Source: Streptomyces sp. SID12501
GTDB taxonomy: Bacteria > Actinomycetota > Actinomycetes > Streptomycetales > Streptomycetaceae
DNA: 64,000 nt
Direction: 5' to 3'
Assembly: GCF_010550245.1 (NCBI RefSeq)
Contig: NZ_JAAGLU010000018.1
Coordinates: 62,001-126,000 of the forward strand
A model generated the notes under the pieces. It had not been told where the DNA came from. It did no database searches and saw only the letters and a program-made list of their open reading frames with translations. Both the position numbers and the translations under genes were made by a program. Position 1 is the first letter of the stretch. Every line of letters begins with the position of its first letter. Of this stretch, positions 26,174-34,660 are shown piece by piece.

Positions 26174-26931
26174 TGCGCCTCCCGGAGCGCCACTGTCATC
26201 TCCTTGTGCAGGCTGACGAAGTGCGGGTCGACCCGCAGTTCGTCGGCGTCGCGGGGCCTCGGCAGGTCGATCTCCTTGTCCAGGACCACCCGGCCGATCC
26301 GGCCGAGCACCACGACCCGGTCGCCCAGCAGCAGCGCCTCCTCGATGTCGTGGGTCACGAACACCACGGTCTGTCCGCTGCCCTGCCACAGCCGCAGCAA
26401 CTCGGCCTGGAGCACGAAACGCAGTTGCGCGTCGAGTGCGCCGAAGGGTTCGTCGAGCAGCAGTACCTCGGGGTCGCCGGCGAGCATCCGGGCCAGGCTC
26501 GCCCGCCGCCGCATGCCGCCGGACAGTTCGCGCGGATAGTGCCGTTCGAAGCCGGTGAGGCCGACCCGCTCGATGAGGTCCATCGCGCGCCTGCGGCGCT
26601 CCTTCGCGTCGACTCCCTTGATCTCCAAGGGCATCTCGACGTTGTGGACGACGTCGCGCCAGGGCATCAGGGTGTCGGACTGGGTCATGTAGCCGACCTC
26701 GGTGCGCGGACCGGACACCGGCTTGTCCCGGTAGGTCACGACGCCCGACGTGGGGTGCATGAGCCCGGACATCATGTTCAGCATGGTCGACTTGCCGCAG
26801 CCGCTGCGGCCGAGGACCGTCACGAAGCGGCCCTCCTCGATCCCGAGGCTCAGATCGCGCAACGCCACGATTCCCAGGTCGCCCTTGACGAACTGCTTGG
26901 TCAGCCGCCGGACTTCCACGACGCTGCTCAT
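26170..26931 (-). CDS. ABC transporter ATP-binding protein, SsuB type
   Basis: 253 aa; the ATG overlaps the stop of the DUF6282 gene. All ABC motifs are intact: Walker A GRSGCGKST, the Q-loop in GYMTQSDTLMPW, signature LSGGM, Walker B VLLLDEP and the switch HDIEEA. It belongs to the nitrate/sulfonate/taurine group (SsuB/TauB). Unlike the two sugar transporters in this window, this one carries its own ATPase. Confidence 0.92.
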   Translation of the reverse strand: MSSVVEVRRLTKQFVKGDLGIVALRDLSLGIEEGRFVTVLGRSGCGKSTMLNMMSGLMHPTSGVVTYRDKPVSGPRTEVGYMTQSDTLMPWRDVVHNVEMPLEIKGVDAKERRRRAMDLIERVGLTGFERHYPRELSGGMRRRASLARMLAGDPEVLLLDEPFGALDAQLRFVLQAELLRLWQGSGQTVVFVTHDIEEALLLGDRVVVLGRIGRVVLDKEIDLPRPRDADELRVDPHFVSLHKEMTVALREAQ

Positions 26932-27878
26932 CGTTGCGGCCGGTCCTTCGTGACGCCGGCCAGCCAGCGGGTGTTGTCCACGGCCATGGTGTGTATCTCC
27001 TGCTCGGTGAAGCCCGCGTCGAGCAGCCGGTCGGCCAGCAGCGGCAGGCCGTCCTCCACCGGCGGGTTGAAGGGCTGCCCGAGATCGCTGGAGAGCACCG
27101 AGTTCTCCGGCCCGACCGCCCGGATGTTCTCCAGCCACAGCTCCCAGGAGACCTTGCCGGTGTACGGGGTGGTGAAGCACCGCTCCAGCAGGGCGCCCCG
27201 GGCGGCCAGCTCACGTTGGCGTTCCACGCCCACCCGTTGGGAGGTGAACTCCGGATGGGTGACGACGATCCGGCGTACGCCCTCCTCGGCCGCGGCGTCC
27301 ACGACGGCGGCGATCTCGTCGGAATGGAGATGACCGGTGGCGAGCGTCATGTCGTGCGCCGCGATCACCCTGAGCACCTGCCGGGTGATCTCCAGCACCG
27401 TGCCGTTCGGGCCGACCACCTCCACCGGCTCGACCGTCATGCCGGCGTCGCGCAACTCGTTCTGGAGCTGAACCCACATGGGCGGCGTGGCGCCCTCGGG
27501 ACCGTCCGCCGTACAGGCCCGTTCGTTGGAGCTGTCCACGGTCGGCAGCCAGACGAACTGCGCGCCGCCGCGACCGGCGATCTCCACGGCGATCGGGTTC
27601 ATCCCGCCCACCGAGCCGTTCAGCGTGATCGCCCCGACCGCACCGAACCCGGGCGCGGCACGGCGAACCACTTCGGCCCGTTCCGCCGTGGGGACGTAGT
27701 GCGACTTGAGCACGAACCCGTCGAGACCGACCTCGGTGAAGCGGGCCGCGAGGGTCAGATCGTCGACGCGGCGCTTCATCAGGTCGGGTGCGATATGGAC
27801 ATGGATGTCGTAGGCCCCCGCGACGAGCGCGCGGGACCGTTCCGAAGGTGTCGGATGCGTGGCTGGTCGGTCGGCCAT
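26928..27878 (-). CDS. DUF6282-family protein, metal-dependent-hydrolase-like
   Basis: 316 aa and first gene of the operon. Residues around 24-32 read DIHVHIAPD, a HxH-type metal site at the start of a TIM-barrel hydrolase; further His occur in FVLKSHYV, ATGHLHSDE and VVTHPEF, and SSDLGQPFNPP supplies a late Asp, the layout of amidohydrolase enzymes. The DUF6282 assignment comes from family knowledge; the reaction is unknown. The operon suggests it hydrolyses a compound brought in by the ABC transporter, or a product made from it. Confidence 0.72.
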   Translation of the reverse strand: MADRPATHPTPSERSRALVAGAYDIHVHIAPDLMKRRVDDLTLAARFTEVGLDGFVLKSHYVPTAERAEVVRRAAPGFGAVGAITLNGSVGGMNPIAVEIAGRGGAQFVWLPTVDSSNERACTADGPEGATPPMWVQLQNELRDAGMTVEPVEVVGPNGTVLEITRQVLRVIAAHDMTLATGHLHSDEIAAVVDAAAEEGVRRIVVTHPEFTSQRVGVERQRELAARGALLERCFTTPYTGKVSWELWLENIRAVGPENSVLSSDLGQPFNPPVEDGLPLLADRLLDAGFTEQEIHTMAVDNTRWLAGVTKDRPQR

Positions 27879-27888
27879 GAACGGCTCC

Positions 27889-27922
27889 TGTCGCCAATTT
27901 GGTGACCCAGATTGTTAACAAT
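27889..27922. promoter_or_regulatory. Operator region of the DUF6282 operon
   Basis: ATTGTTAACAAT (27911-27922) is a perfect 12-base palindrome. Beside it, TGTCGCCAATT (27889-27899) is repeated exactly at 28725-28735 in front of the dehydrogenase gene. Both probably belong to the GntR regulator encoded next door. Confidence 0.6.
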
Positions 27923-28001
27923 CAGGCGAGGGGCGTCAATGGTCCGCGCAGAAAGTGATGCCCGACCTCCGACCGCACGCCCCCCACCAGGGCAGGAGCC
28001 A

Positions 28002-28673
28002 CTAACTCACAGGGACGGACGGCGAGTTGTTCGTGCCACGCAGTGCACGGATCACGCTCCCGAGATGGCGCCGGGCGGCCCGTTCGGCGGCGTCGGGATC
28101 GCGGCTGCAGATGGCGTCGATGATCGCGAGGTGCTCCGGCAGCGAGACGGACGGCCGCCCCGGCTGCATGGCGAGCCGGAACTGGTGCCGAACCGACTGC
28201 CCACGCAACCGCTCGATCACACCCTCGGCGGTGCACTGGCCGCTCATCTCCAGCATCCGGCGGTGCAGTCGGTTGTTCAGCTCCGAGTAGGTCACCAGCG
28301 CACCGGCGTCGACCGCGGCGGCCATCCGCTCGCGCATCTCACGCAGTTCCGCGATCTCCGCCTCGGTCACCCGCTGCGCGGCCTTGGCCGCACAGAACCC
28401 TTCGATCACCATCCGCACCTCGGTGATCTCGATCGCCTCGGCCAGGGAGACCGCACGCACCCTGGCGCCCCGGTTGGGGATGCGCTCCACCAGCCCCTCG
28501 TTGCCCAACTGGATCAGCGCGGAGCGCACCGCCGCGCGACTGGCCGCGAACCGCTCCGACAGATCGGCCTCCACAAGCCGTTGGTCCGGGACGTAGTCCC
28601 CGCTCACGATCGCCCTACGGATCGCCTCCACGACCGGGTCGGACCCGGACGGGACTCTGCGCACAGCCGACAC
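28002..28673 (-). CDS. GntR-family regulator (FCD type)
   Basis: 223 aa; GTG start with AAAGGAGG 4 bases upstream. The GntR winged helix is clear: VEAIRRAIVSGDYVPDQRLVEADLSERF, then SRAAVRSALIQLGNEGLVERIPNRGARVRAVS. The C-terminal all-helical FCD domain has the metal/ligand residues in EVRMVIEGFCA, NNRLHRRMLEMS and SLPEHLAIIDAI. It lies between the DUF6282 operon and the divergent dehydrogenase gene, and the shared TGTCGCCAATT elements in front of both units fit control by this protein. Confidence 0.9.
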   Translation of the reverse strand: MSAVRRVPSGSDPVVEAIRRAIVSGDYVPDQRLVEADLSERFAASRAAVRSALIQLGNEGLVERIPNRGARVRAVSLAEAIEITEVRMVIEGFCAAKAAQRVTEAEIAELREMRERMAAAVDAGALVTYSELNNRLHRRMLEMSGQCTAEGVIERLRGQSVRHQFRLAMQPGRPSVSLPEHLAIIDAICSRDPDAAERAARRHLGSVIRALRGTNNSPSVPVS

Positions 28674-28713
28674 GTGACCTCCTTTCCAGATCTCCCCACC
28701 GAAGGAGCAGACT

Positions 28714-28735
28714 GACAACGATATTGTCGCCAATT
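28714..28735. promoter_or_regulatory. Operator region of the dehydrogenase/GntR divergent promoter
   Basis: GACAACGATATTGTC (28714-28728) has exact 5-base arms, and TGTCGCCAATT (28725-28735) overlaps it. The same TGTCGCCAATT lies before the DUF6282 operon. Confidence 0.6.
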
Positions 28736-28748
28736 CTGGGGAGCAGCG

Positions 28749-29564
28749 ATGAGTTCCACCACCGTCCAGGATCCGCGCATCGCGGTACTCGGTCTGGGAG
28801 AGGCCGGCCGCATCATCGCGGCAGACCTCGTCGCTGCGGGAGTGCACGTGCGCGGCTACGACCCCAGGGTCGCGGCACCCCCCGGAGTGGTGGGCACCGG
28901 CAGCGAGGCGGAAGCGGCCACGGGCAGCGATCTCGTCCTCAGCGTCAACAGTGCCTCGGACGCCGAGCACGCCCTCCGGGCAGGCCTGGCCGGCATGTCC
29001 CCCGGCTGCCTCTGGGCCGACCTCAACACCGCGTCCCCCGCACTGAAACGACACCTCGGCGAGATCGCCGGGGCCTCTCGCATCGACTTCGCCGACGTGT
29101 CCCTGATGGCGACCGTGCCCGGCAGGGGGCTGCGAACGCCCATGCTCGTCTCCGGCGTGGGGGCCGGTCGCTACGCCTCGATGCTCCGCCCCCTTCGCGC
29201 GAACGTGGACGTACTCGACGGGCCGGCCGGTCTGGCAGCCGAACGGAAGCTGCTGCGCAGCGTGTTCTACAAGGGCCTGGCGGCGGCGGTCGTCGAGGCT
29301 CTCGCCGCGGCCCGGGCCGCAGGCTGTGAGGACTGGCTGCGCCAGGTCATCGCCGAGGAGCTGACACACGCGGACGCCACCACCCTGGACCGACTGGTCC
29401 GGGGCAGCCACCGGCACGCCGTACGCCGGACCGGCGAGATGCAGGCCGCCGCCGACATGCTCGGTGACCTCGATGTGCCCCCGCTGATCGCCACGGCCAG
29501 CAGAGACCTGCTGCATCGGCTGTCTCATGGGGAGGAGCGCGGGGAGCGGCACGTCGCGCCATGA
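28749..29564 (+). CDS. NAD(P)-binding dehydrogenase with DUF1932 domain
   Basis: 271 aa. The ATG is 75 bases from the GntR start, on the opposite strand. The N-terminal Rossmann domain (RIAVLGLGEAGRIIAADL) resembles 6-phosphogluconate and 3-hydroxyisobutyrate dehydrogenases; FADVSLMATVPGRG stands where that family has its substrate loop, and the helical DUF1932 domain begins near ERKLLRSVFYKGLAAAVVEAL. It probably oxidises a hydroxy acid. Shared operators with the DUF6282 operon suggest it works in the same catabolic route as the TPP enzyme. Confidence 0.85.
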   Translation: MSSTTVQDPRIAVLGLGEAGRIIAADLVAAGVHVRGYDPRVAAPPGVVGTGSEAEAATGSDLVLSVNSASDAEHALRAGLAGMSPGCLWADLNTASPALKRHLGEIAGASRIDFADVSLMATVPGRGLRTPMLVSGVGAGRYASMLRPLRANVDVLDGPAGLAAERKLLRSVFYKGLAAAVVEALAAARAAGCEDWLRQVIAEELTHADATTLDRLVRGSHRHAVRRTGEMQAAADMLGDLDVPPLIATASRDLLHRLSHGEERGERHVAP

Positions 29565-30043
29565 CGCGACCGGGCCGAGAGCCTTTCCGTCGCGACGCCC
29601 GCGAGCCGGACCCGCCTCCCGAACCGACCGCTCGCGCGGCCTACCCGGCGGGACCCGATTCCAGGTGGGCCGACCCCCAGTGGCAGCTGTTCTCCCGTGC
29701 CGTCGCCGCAGTCCTGAACGGGGCCGGCCGCGAGCGCCCACTCGGCCTCATCCACTCACCCGGGGCCGACAGCCACCGCTACGGCAGCCCCCGCGACCGA
29801 CGACAGCACGCCGGCCTCCAAATCGCCGGCCCGGCAGATCCAGGCCGCTGCACGGCGACCGCGACCCGAACCACCCCGCCCTCCCTCGACTCTTCGTCGA
29901 ACCGGTTCGATGAAGCTAGCACCGAGAAAACCGGCCAGCAATCCCCTCGACATGGATCCCCTTGGCCGCACACAGCCGGCCCACCTGACGGGTTCCGGGT
30001 GTTCCCGTCCACCGAATCCAGCACCCGGCCTGCCGGTGAATAG
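29561..30043 (+). CDS. Possible small protein overlapping the dehydrogenase gene
   Basis: A 160-aa frame starts in an ATGA overlap with the dehydrogenase stop. Its first half has Streptomyces-like third-position GC and an ordered stretch, WADPQWQLFSRAVAAVLNGAG, but the second half is low-complexity and contains a LacI operator (29897-29910). I recognise no family. It may be a decayed gene or a chance frame. Confidence 0.25.
   Translation: MTRPGREPFRRDAREPDPPPEPTARAAYPAGPDSRWADPQWQLFSRAVAAVLNGAGRERPLGLIHSPGADSHRYGSPRDRRQHAGLQIAGPADPGRCTATATRTTPPSLDSSSNRFDEASTEKTGQQSPRHGSPWPHTAGPPDGFRVFPSTESSTRPAGE
29897..29910. promoter_or_regulatory. LacI-type operator 1 (upstream site)
   Basis: TCGAACCGGTTCGA, a perfect 14-base palindrome with central CCGG. 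The same core occurs at 30162-30173 and 30211-30224; spacing of about 265 and 49 bases would allow DNA looping. Confidence 0.7.
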
Positions 30044-30123
30044 GTATGCCCCCAGGCAAGCCGGACGCCGCAGCCCCACACAGACACGTTTCGGGGCCGT
30101 TACGGGAAATGCGGTGCGAGGCG

Positions 30124-30152
30124 TTGACACCCGCCCGAGTTGCTCCTACCTT
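30124..30152 (+). promoter_or_regulatory. Promoter of the second LacI gene
   Basis: TTGACA (30124-30129), a 17-base spacer and TACCTT (30147-30152): a consensus housekeeping promoter. The predicted start of transcription, near 30159, abuts the operator at 30162. Confidence 0.7.
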
Positions 30153-30161
30153 CACTTCACG

Positions 30162-30173
30162 CGAACCGGTTCG
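30162..30173. promoter_or_regulatory. LacI-type operator 2 (at the transcription start)
   Basis: CGAACCGGTTCG, same palindrome core as operators 1 and 3, directly downstream of the -10 box, where a bound repressor would block transcription. Confidence 0.7.
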
Positions 30174-30210
30174 ACGATCGGCACCTGGCCGATTTCGTTC
30201 CCCGGAATCA

Positions 30211-30224
30211 TCGAACCGGTTCGA
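30211..30224. promoter_or_regulatory. LacI-type operator 3 (in the leader)
   Basis: TCGAACCGGTTCGA, identical to operator 1, 22 bases before the GTG start of the regulator gene. Confidence 0.7.
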
Positions 30225-30245
30225 CCTATCTCGGCAAGGAGTCCC

Positions 30246-31301
30246 GTGAACATCGGTGAGATCGCCAAGCGGGCCGGTGTCTCGCGGAGCACCGTGTCCT
30301 ACGCCCTGAGCGGGAAACGCCCCGTGTCCGAGGACACCCGCCGGAAGATCCAGCAGGTCATCGACGAGCTGGGCTACCAGCCCAACGCGAGTGCGCGGGC
30401 CCTGGCCAACGGCCGGACCAACACCATCGGTCTGGTCTTCCCGCCGGCCGGGAACCACTACACCGGCATGCAGCTGGACTTCATCGGCAGCGTCACCGAG
30501 GCCGCCGCGGCCCACGACTACGACGTACTGCTCTCCCCGAGCGGTGCGGACAGCGACCGTTCGTTCCAGCGGCTGCTGGGCGAGCGGCGGGTCGACGGCG
30601 CGATCCTGATGGAGATCAGGCTGGAGGACGACCGGCTCGACCATCTCACCGCGGTGGATTTCCCCTCCGTCGCCATCGGCCGTACCGCACACCCCGAGGG
30701 CACCTGGTGGGTGGGCCTGGACCATACGGCACTGGCGGCGGCCTGCGTACACCATCTCGCGGACCTGGGCCACCGCCGCGTCGCCTTCGTCAACCGGCCC
30801 GAGCAACTGCTGCGGGCCGGGTACGAGTCGGCCCAGCGCGGGCTGGACGGGTTCACCAAGGCCGCGGCGGAACGTGGCCTCACCGTCCGGACGTACTGCT
30901 GCGGGGACGACGCCGCCTCCGGCCTCGCCTGTCTGGAGCGGATCCTGCACGACGACCCCGCCACCACCGCGCTGGTCACACTGAACGAGGCCGCGCTCGG
31001 CGGCCTCTACCGGGGGCTGGCCCAGGCCGACCGCCATGTGCCACGCGACTTCTCCGTCACCGGAGTGGTGGCCTGCAGGTGGGCGGAGACGGTGACCCCG
31101 CAGCTCACCGCGGCGGACGTGCCCGCGGAACAGATGGGCCGCCTCGCCGTCGACCTGCTCGTCCAGCGCCTCGACCACCCCGACACACCCGCCCGGCACC
31201 ACCTGCTGGCGCCGCCGGTCTCGTTGCGAGCGAGCACCGCACCCGCCGGCACCCGGCCCGCAGACCCGGCTCCGGGCTTCGGCACCCCCACTCACCCCTG
31301 A
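30246..31301 (+). CDS. LacI-family regulator of the GH39/GH63 sugar locus
   Basis: 351 aa; GTG at 30246, with AAGGAG 4 bases upstream. The HTH (NIGEIAKRAGVSRSTVSYALSG) and the hinge ARALANG are complete, and the effector domain shows TIGLVFP, RRVDGAILMEIRL, HLADLGHRRVAFVNRP and SVTGVVACRWAETVTPQLT. Three near-identical palindromes lie in front of the gene, two of them between promoter and start codon, so autorepression is very likely; the transporter and enzyme genes follow on the same strand, starting 165 bases later. The inducing sugar is unknown. Confidence 0.92.
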   Translation: MNIGEIAKRAGVSRSTVSYALSGKRPVSEDTRRKIQQVIDELGYQPNASARALANGRTNTIGLVFPPAGNHYTGMQLDFIGSVTEAAAAHDYDVLLSPSGADSDRSFQRLLGERRVDGAILMEIRLEDDRLDHLTAVDFPSVAIGRTAHPEGTWWVGLDHTALAAACVHHLADLGHRRVAFVNRPEQLLRAGYESAQRGLDGFTKAAAERGLTVRTYCCGDDAASGLACLERILHDDPATTALVTLNEAALGGLYRGLAQADRHVPRDFSVTGVVACRWAETVTPQLTAADVPAEQMGRLAVDLLVQRLDHPDTPARHHLLAPPVSLRASTAPAGTRPADPAPGFGTPTHP

Positions 31302-31465
31302 CATCCGCCCCGCACACCCCCCTTCACTCTCCACGCCCCTGTCCCGGCCGCCGAGCAGGTCACTGATCCGGCTCGGTGATCCCAGCAGCTCCAGATCACC
31401 CCTCCTACGGCACACCTGTGCCGATCCCAGGGCACACCCGTGCCAAGAGCCATGAGGAACACACC

Positions 31466-32710
31466 GTGAACCGATCCGCCAGACGGCGTCTGACCGCCGC
31501 AGCCCTGACCGTCGCCGCCCTCACCTCCGGCGCCACCGCCTGTTCCTCCGGCTCCGGCGGCACCTCGACGAAGGCCGCGGACGGCGGCACGTACACGATC
31601 TGGGACCCGTACCCGCAGTTCGACAAGAGCTCGGCGTGGGCGAAGCTGCTGGACGGCTGCGGCACCGACGCCGGGGTGAAGATCAAGCGGACCTCGTTCG
31701 ACACCAGCGACCTGACGAACAAGGTGCTGCTGGCGGCCCAGCAGGACAACTCCGCGGATGTCCTCATCGTCGACAACCCGGTCGTCTCGACGCTGGCGGA
31801 GGCGGGCGTGCTGACCACGACCGACGACAACAAGCTGGACACCTCGCAGGCCGGCCCCAACCTCCTCGCGGCCGGCCAGTCCGGCGGGAAGACGTACGGC
31901 ACACCGATCGGCGCGAACACCCTTGCCCTGTACTACAACAAGGCGGTGCTGAAGGAGGCCGGCGTCGACATCGCCTCGGTCAAGGACTGGAAGTCACTGA
32001 CCGCGGCGCTCGCGAAGGTCAAGGCGGCGGGCAAGAAGGGCATCACGTTCTCCGCGATCGGCACGGAGGAGGGCAGCTTCCAGTTCCTGCCCTGGTTCTG
32101 GGGCTCAGGCGCCCAGCTGACCGCACTCGACTCCGACGAGGCCGTCTCCGCGCTGTCGCTGTGGAAGAACTGGCTGGACAAGGGCTACGCCCCCAACTCG
32201 GTGATCAACAACACCCAGACGACCAGCTGGCAGGAGTTCGCGAGCGGCGACTACGCCTTCAGCGAGAACGGCACCTGGCAGCTCGCCAATGCCGACAAGG
32301 CCGACTTCGAGTACGGGGTCATCCCCGTCCCGGGCGCCACGGGAGGCGACGCCGCGGCCCCGACGGGCGGTGAGTTCGTCACGATCCCGGTCCAGGGCGA
32401 CACCGGCCGCTACGCCACCTCGCAGAAGCTGGTGTCCTGCCTGACCAACAGCCAGAACCTGCTCGACACCGACACGACACTGTCCTACGTGGCCCCCACC
32501 ACCGAGGTCCAGGACAAGCAGGTGGCCGCCAACCCGAAGCTCAAGCCGTGGGTCGACGCGGTCAAGGCCGCCAAGGGACGCACCAGCGACGACCTGGGCA
32601 CCAAGTACCCCAAGATCTCGGAGCAGTTGTGGAAGGCGGTCCAGTCCGCCCTCAGCGGGTCGGCGTCGCCGAAGGACGCGCTCGACTCGGCACAGTCCGC
32701 CGTCAAGTAG
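31466..32710 (+). CDS. Sugar ABC transporter substrate-binding lipoprotein (second locus)
   Basis: 414 aa; GTG at 31466, GAGGAA 6 bases upstream; earlier in-frame starts have no ribosome site. The lipobox SGATACSSGSGG puts the lipid-modified Cys near residue 26. Solute-binding features follow: YTIWDPYPQFDKS, ADVLIVDNP, TYGTPIGANTLALYYNKAVLKEAGV, WWF-type pocket region FLPWFWGSGAQ, and a tail SALSGSASPKDALDSAQSAVK. It is the uptake receptor for the sugar processed by the enzymes encoded downstream. The ligand is not deducible. Confidence 0.9.
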   Translation: MNRSARRRLTAAALTVAALTSGATACSSGSGGTSTKAADGGTYTIWDPYPQFDKSSAWAKLLDGCGTDAGVKIKRTSFDTSDLTNKVLLAAQQDNSADVLIVDNPVVSTLAEAGVLTTTDDNKLDTSQAGPNLLAAGQSGGKTYGTPIGANTLALYYNKAVLKEAGVDIASVKDWKSLTAALAKVKAAGKKGITFSAIGTEEGSFQFLPWFWGSGAQLTALDSDEAVSALSLWKNWLDKGYAPNSVINNTQTTSWQEFASGDYAFSENGTWQLANADKADFEYGVIPVPGATGGDAAAPTGGEFVTIPVQGDTGRYATSQKLVSCLTNSQNLLDTDTTLSYVAPTTEVQDKQVAANPKLKPWVDAVKAAKGRTSDDLGTKYPKISEQLWKAVQSALSGSASPKDALDSAQSAVK

Positions 32711-32728
32711 CCAGGACTGCGCCAGCCG

Positions 32729-33712
32729 ATGAAGCACATGACACAGTCACCGCACCGCCGGCCGGTGCATAGCCGGAACGGGGTGGCGACCGCCACCCCG
32801 CCTCCGGCCCGCACCACGCCCCGGCGCCGTCCTGGCTCCCAGCAGTGGGCCGCCTGGGCCTTCCTCGCCCCGGTCACCCTCTACCTCGCGCTCTTCTACG
32901 CCTATCCCCTCTACCGCAACATCGACCTGAGCCTGCGCAACTACACGGTGCGCTCCTTCGTGCAGGGCGACGCGCCGTTCACGGGCCTGGCCAACTACCG
33001 GACCGTCTTCGACGACCCGACCTTCGCCCCCGCACTGCTGCACACCGTCGTGTTCACCGCCGTGTGCCTGGTCTTCCAGTACGCGATCGGCCTGGCCCTC
33101 GCCGTGTTCTTCGACCAGCACTTCCGGCTCTCCGCCACCCTGCGCGCCCTGTTCCTGGTGCCCTGGCTGCTGCCGCTCATCGTGTCGGCCTCCACCTGGT
33201 CGTGGATGCTCAACAGCGACTCCGGCATCGTCAACGCCACCCTGCACGCCGTCGGTATCGGCCCGCTGAACTGGCTGACCTCACCGTCCTGGGCACTGGC
33301 CTCGGTGATCATCGCGAACATCTGGATCGGCGTCCCCTTCAACCTGGTCGTCCTCCACAGCGGTCTGCAGTCCATCCCCACCAGCCTGTACGAGGCGGCG
33401 GCCCTCGACGGCGCGAACGCGTGGCAGCGCTTCTGGCGCATCACCTTCCCGCTCCTGCGTCCGGTGTCCGCGATCACCCTGCTGCTGGGCCTCGTCTACA
33501 CGCTGAAGGTCTTCGACATCATCTGGATCATGACCAAGGGCGGCCCGGCCGACTCCTCGACCACCTTCGCCACCTGGTCCTACCAACTCGGCTTCGGCAA
33601 CCTGCTGCCCACCTTCGGCCCCGGAGCGGCCGTCGGCAACCTGCTCGTCGTCGCCGCCCTGGTCTTCGGCCTGGTCTACGTCCGGGTCCAGCGAAAGCAG
33701 GCGCTGTCATGA
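32729..33712 (+). CDS. Sugar ABC transporter permease, MalF type (second locus)
   Basis: 327 aa, starting 18 bases after the binding-protein gene and overlapping the next by 4 bases. A cytoplasmic tail rich in Arg and Pro precedes about six membrane segments (WAFLAPVTLYLALFYAYPL, LFLVPWLLPLIVSAS) and the docking loop LYEAAALDGANAWQRFWRITFPL. It is CUT1-type and pairs with the next gene's product. No ATPase gene is nearby. Confidence 0.9.
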   Translation: MKHMTQSPHRRPVHSRNGVATATPPPARTTPRRRPGSQQWAAWAFLAPVTLYLALFYAYPLYRNIDLSLRNYTVRSFVQGDAPFTGLANYRTVFDDPTFAPALLHTVVFTAVCLVFQYAIGLALAVFFDQHFRLSATLRALFLVPWLLPLIVSASTWSWMLNSDSGIVNATLHAVGIGPLNWLTSPSWALASVIIANIWIGVPFNLVVLHSGLQSIPTSLYEAAALDGANAWQRFWRITFPLLRPVSAITLLLGLVYTLKVFDIIWIMTKGGPADSSTTFATWSYQLGFGNLLPTFGPGAAVGNLLVVAALVFGLVYVRVQRKQALS

Positions 33713-34551
33713 CGAGTGCGCGGACTGTCCCGGACCGGCGCCGCCGTACCTGGGGGAAGACGGCAATCGGCCTGCTGCTGACCGCGGTCATGCTCTTCCC
33801 GGTCTACTGGATGCTCAACGTGTCCTTCACCCGCGACCAGGACATGCGCAGGACTCCGCCGGACCTGTTCCCCGCCCACCCCACCCTGGAGGGCTACCGG
33901 GCCGTCGTCGACCAGCAGTTGCCCTATCTCGGCACCAGCCTTGTCATCGGCCTGGGCACCGTTGCCCTGACCGTGGCGCTGGCCGCACCCGCCGGCTACG
34001 CGCTGGCCAAACTGCGTCCGCGCGGCGGAGGAATCCTCAACTTCGTTCTCCTGGCCGCCCAGATGATCCCCGGCATCATCATGGCGATGGGCTTCTACGC
34101 CATCTACCTCAGCCTCGGCATGCTCCAGTCCGTGCCCGGCCTGATCGTCGCCGACTCCACCCTGGCCGTCCCCTTCGCGGTACTCATCTTCACCGCGTTC
34201 ATGTCCGGCATCCCCGGCGAACTGCTCCAGGCCGCCAGGACGGACGGCGCCGGGCCGCTGCGCACCTTCTGGTCGATCGTGCTGCCGATGAGCCGCAACT
34301 CGATCGTCACGGTGTCCCTGTTCGCGTTCCTGTGGTCCTGGTCCGACTTCGTCTTCGCCAGCACCCTGGTCAACGGCGGCGCCCACGAGCCGATCACCCT
34401 GGGCATCTACCACTACATCGGCAACAACAACCAGCAGTGGAACGCCATCATGGCCACCGCCGTCGTGGCCTCGCTGCCGGCCGCGGTGATCCTCGTCCTG
34501 GCCCAGCGCTATGTCGCCGCCGGCGTGACCGCCGGTGCCGTCAAGGACTGA
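33709..34551 (+). CDS. Sugar ABC transporter permease, MalG type (second locus)
   Basis: 280 aa; ATGA overlap with the preceding permease. Six membrane segments, starting AIGLLLTAVMLFPVYWMLNVSFT, with the docking loop ELLQAARTDGAGPLRTFWSIVLPMSRN and the usual terminal RYVAAGVTAGAVKD. It completes the channel. The glycosidase gene begins 109 bases later on the same strand. Confidence 0.9.
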   Translation: MTSARTVPDRRRRTWGKTAIGLLLTAVMLFPVYWMLNVSFTRDQDMRRTPPDLFPAHPTLEGYRAVVDQQLPYLGTSLVIGLGTVALTVALAAPAGYALAKLRPRGGGILNFVLLAAQMIPGIIMAMGFYAIYLSLGMLQSVPGLIVADSTLAVPFAVLIFTAFMSGIPGELLQAARTDGAGPLRTFWSIVLPMSRNSIVTVSLFAFLWSWSDFVFASTLVNGGAHEPITLGIYHYIGNNNQQWNAIMATAVVASLPAAVILVLAQRYVAAGVTAGAVKD

Positions 34552-34660
34552 CACCGGACCGCCCGCACGCGGCAGCGCTCTTCATGAGCCGCCGTGCGAG
34601 CGCCGCCGCCCCACCCGGCGGAACGCCGCCCCCCTCCGCTCAAGAAACGAGTGCCGCTTC

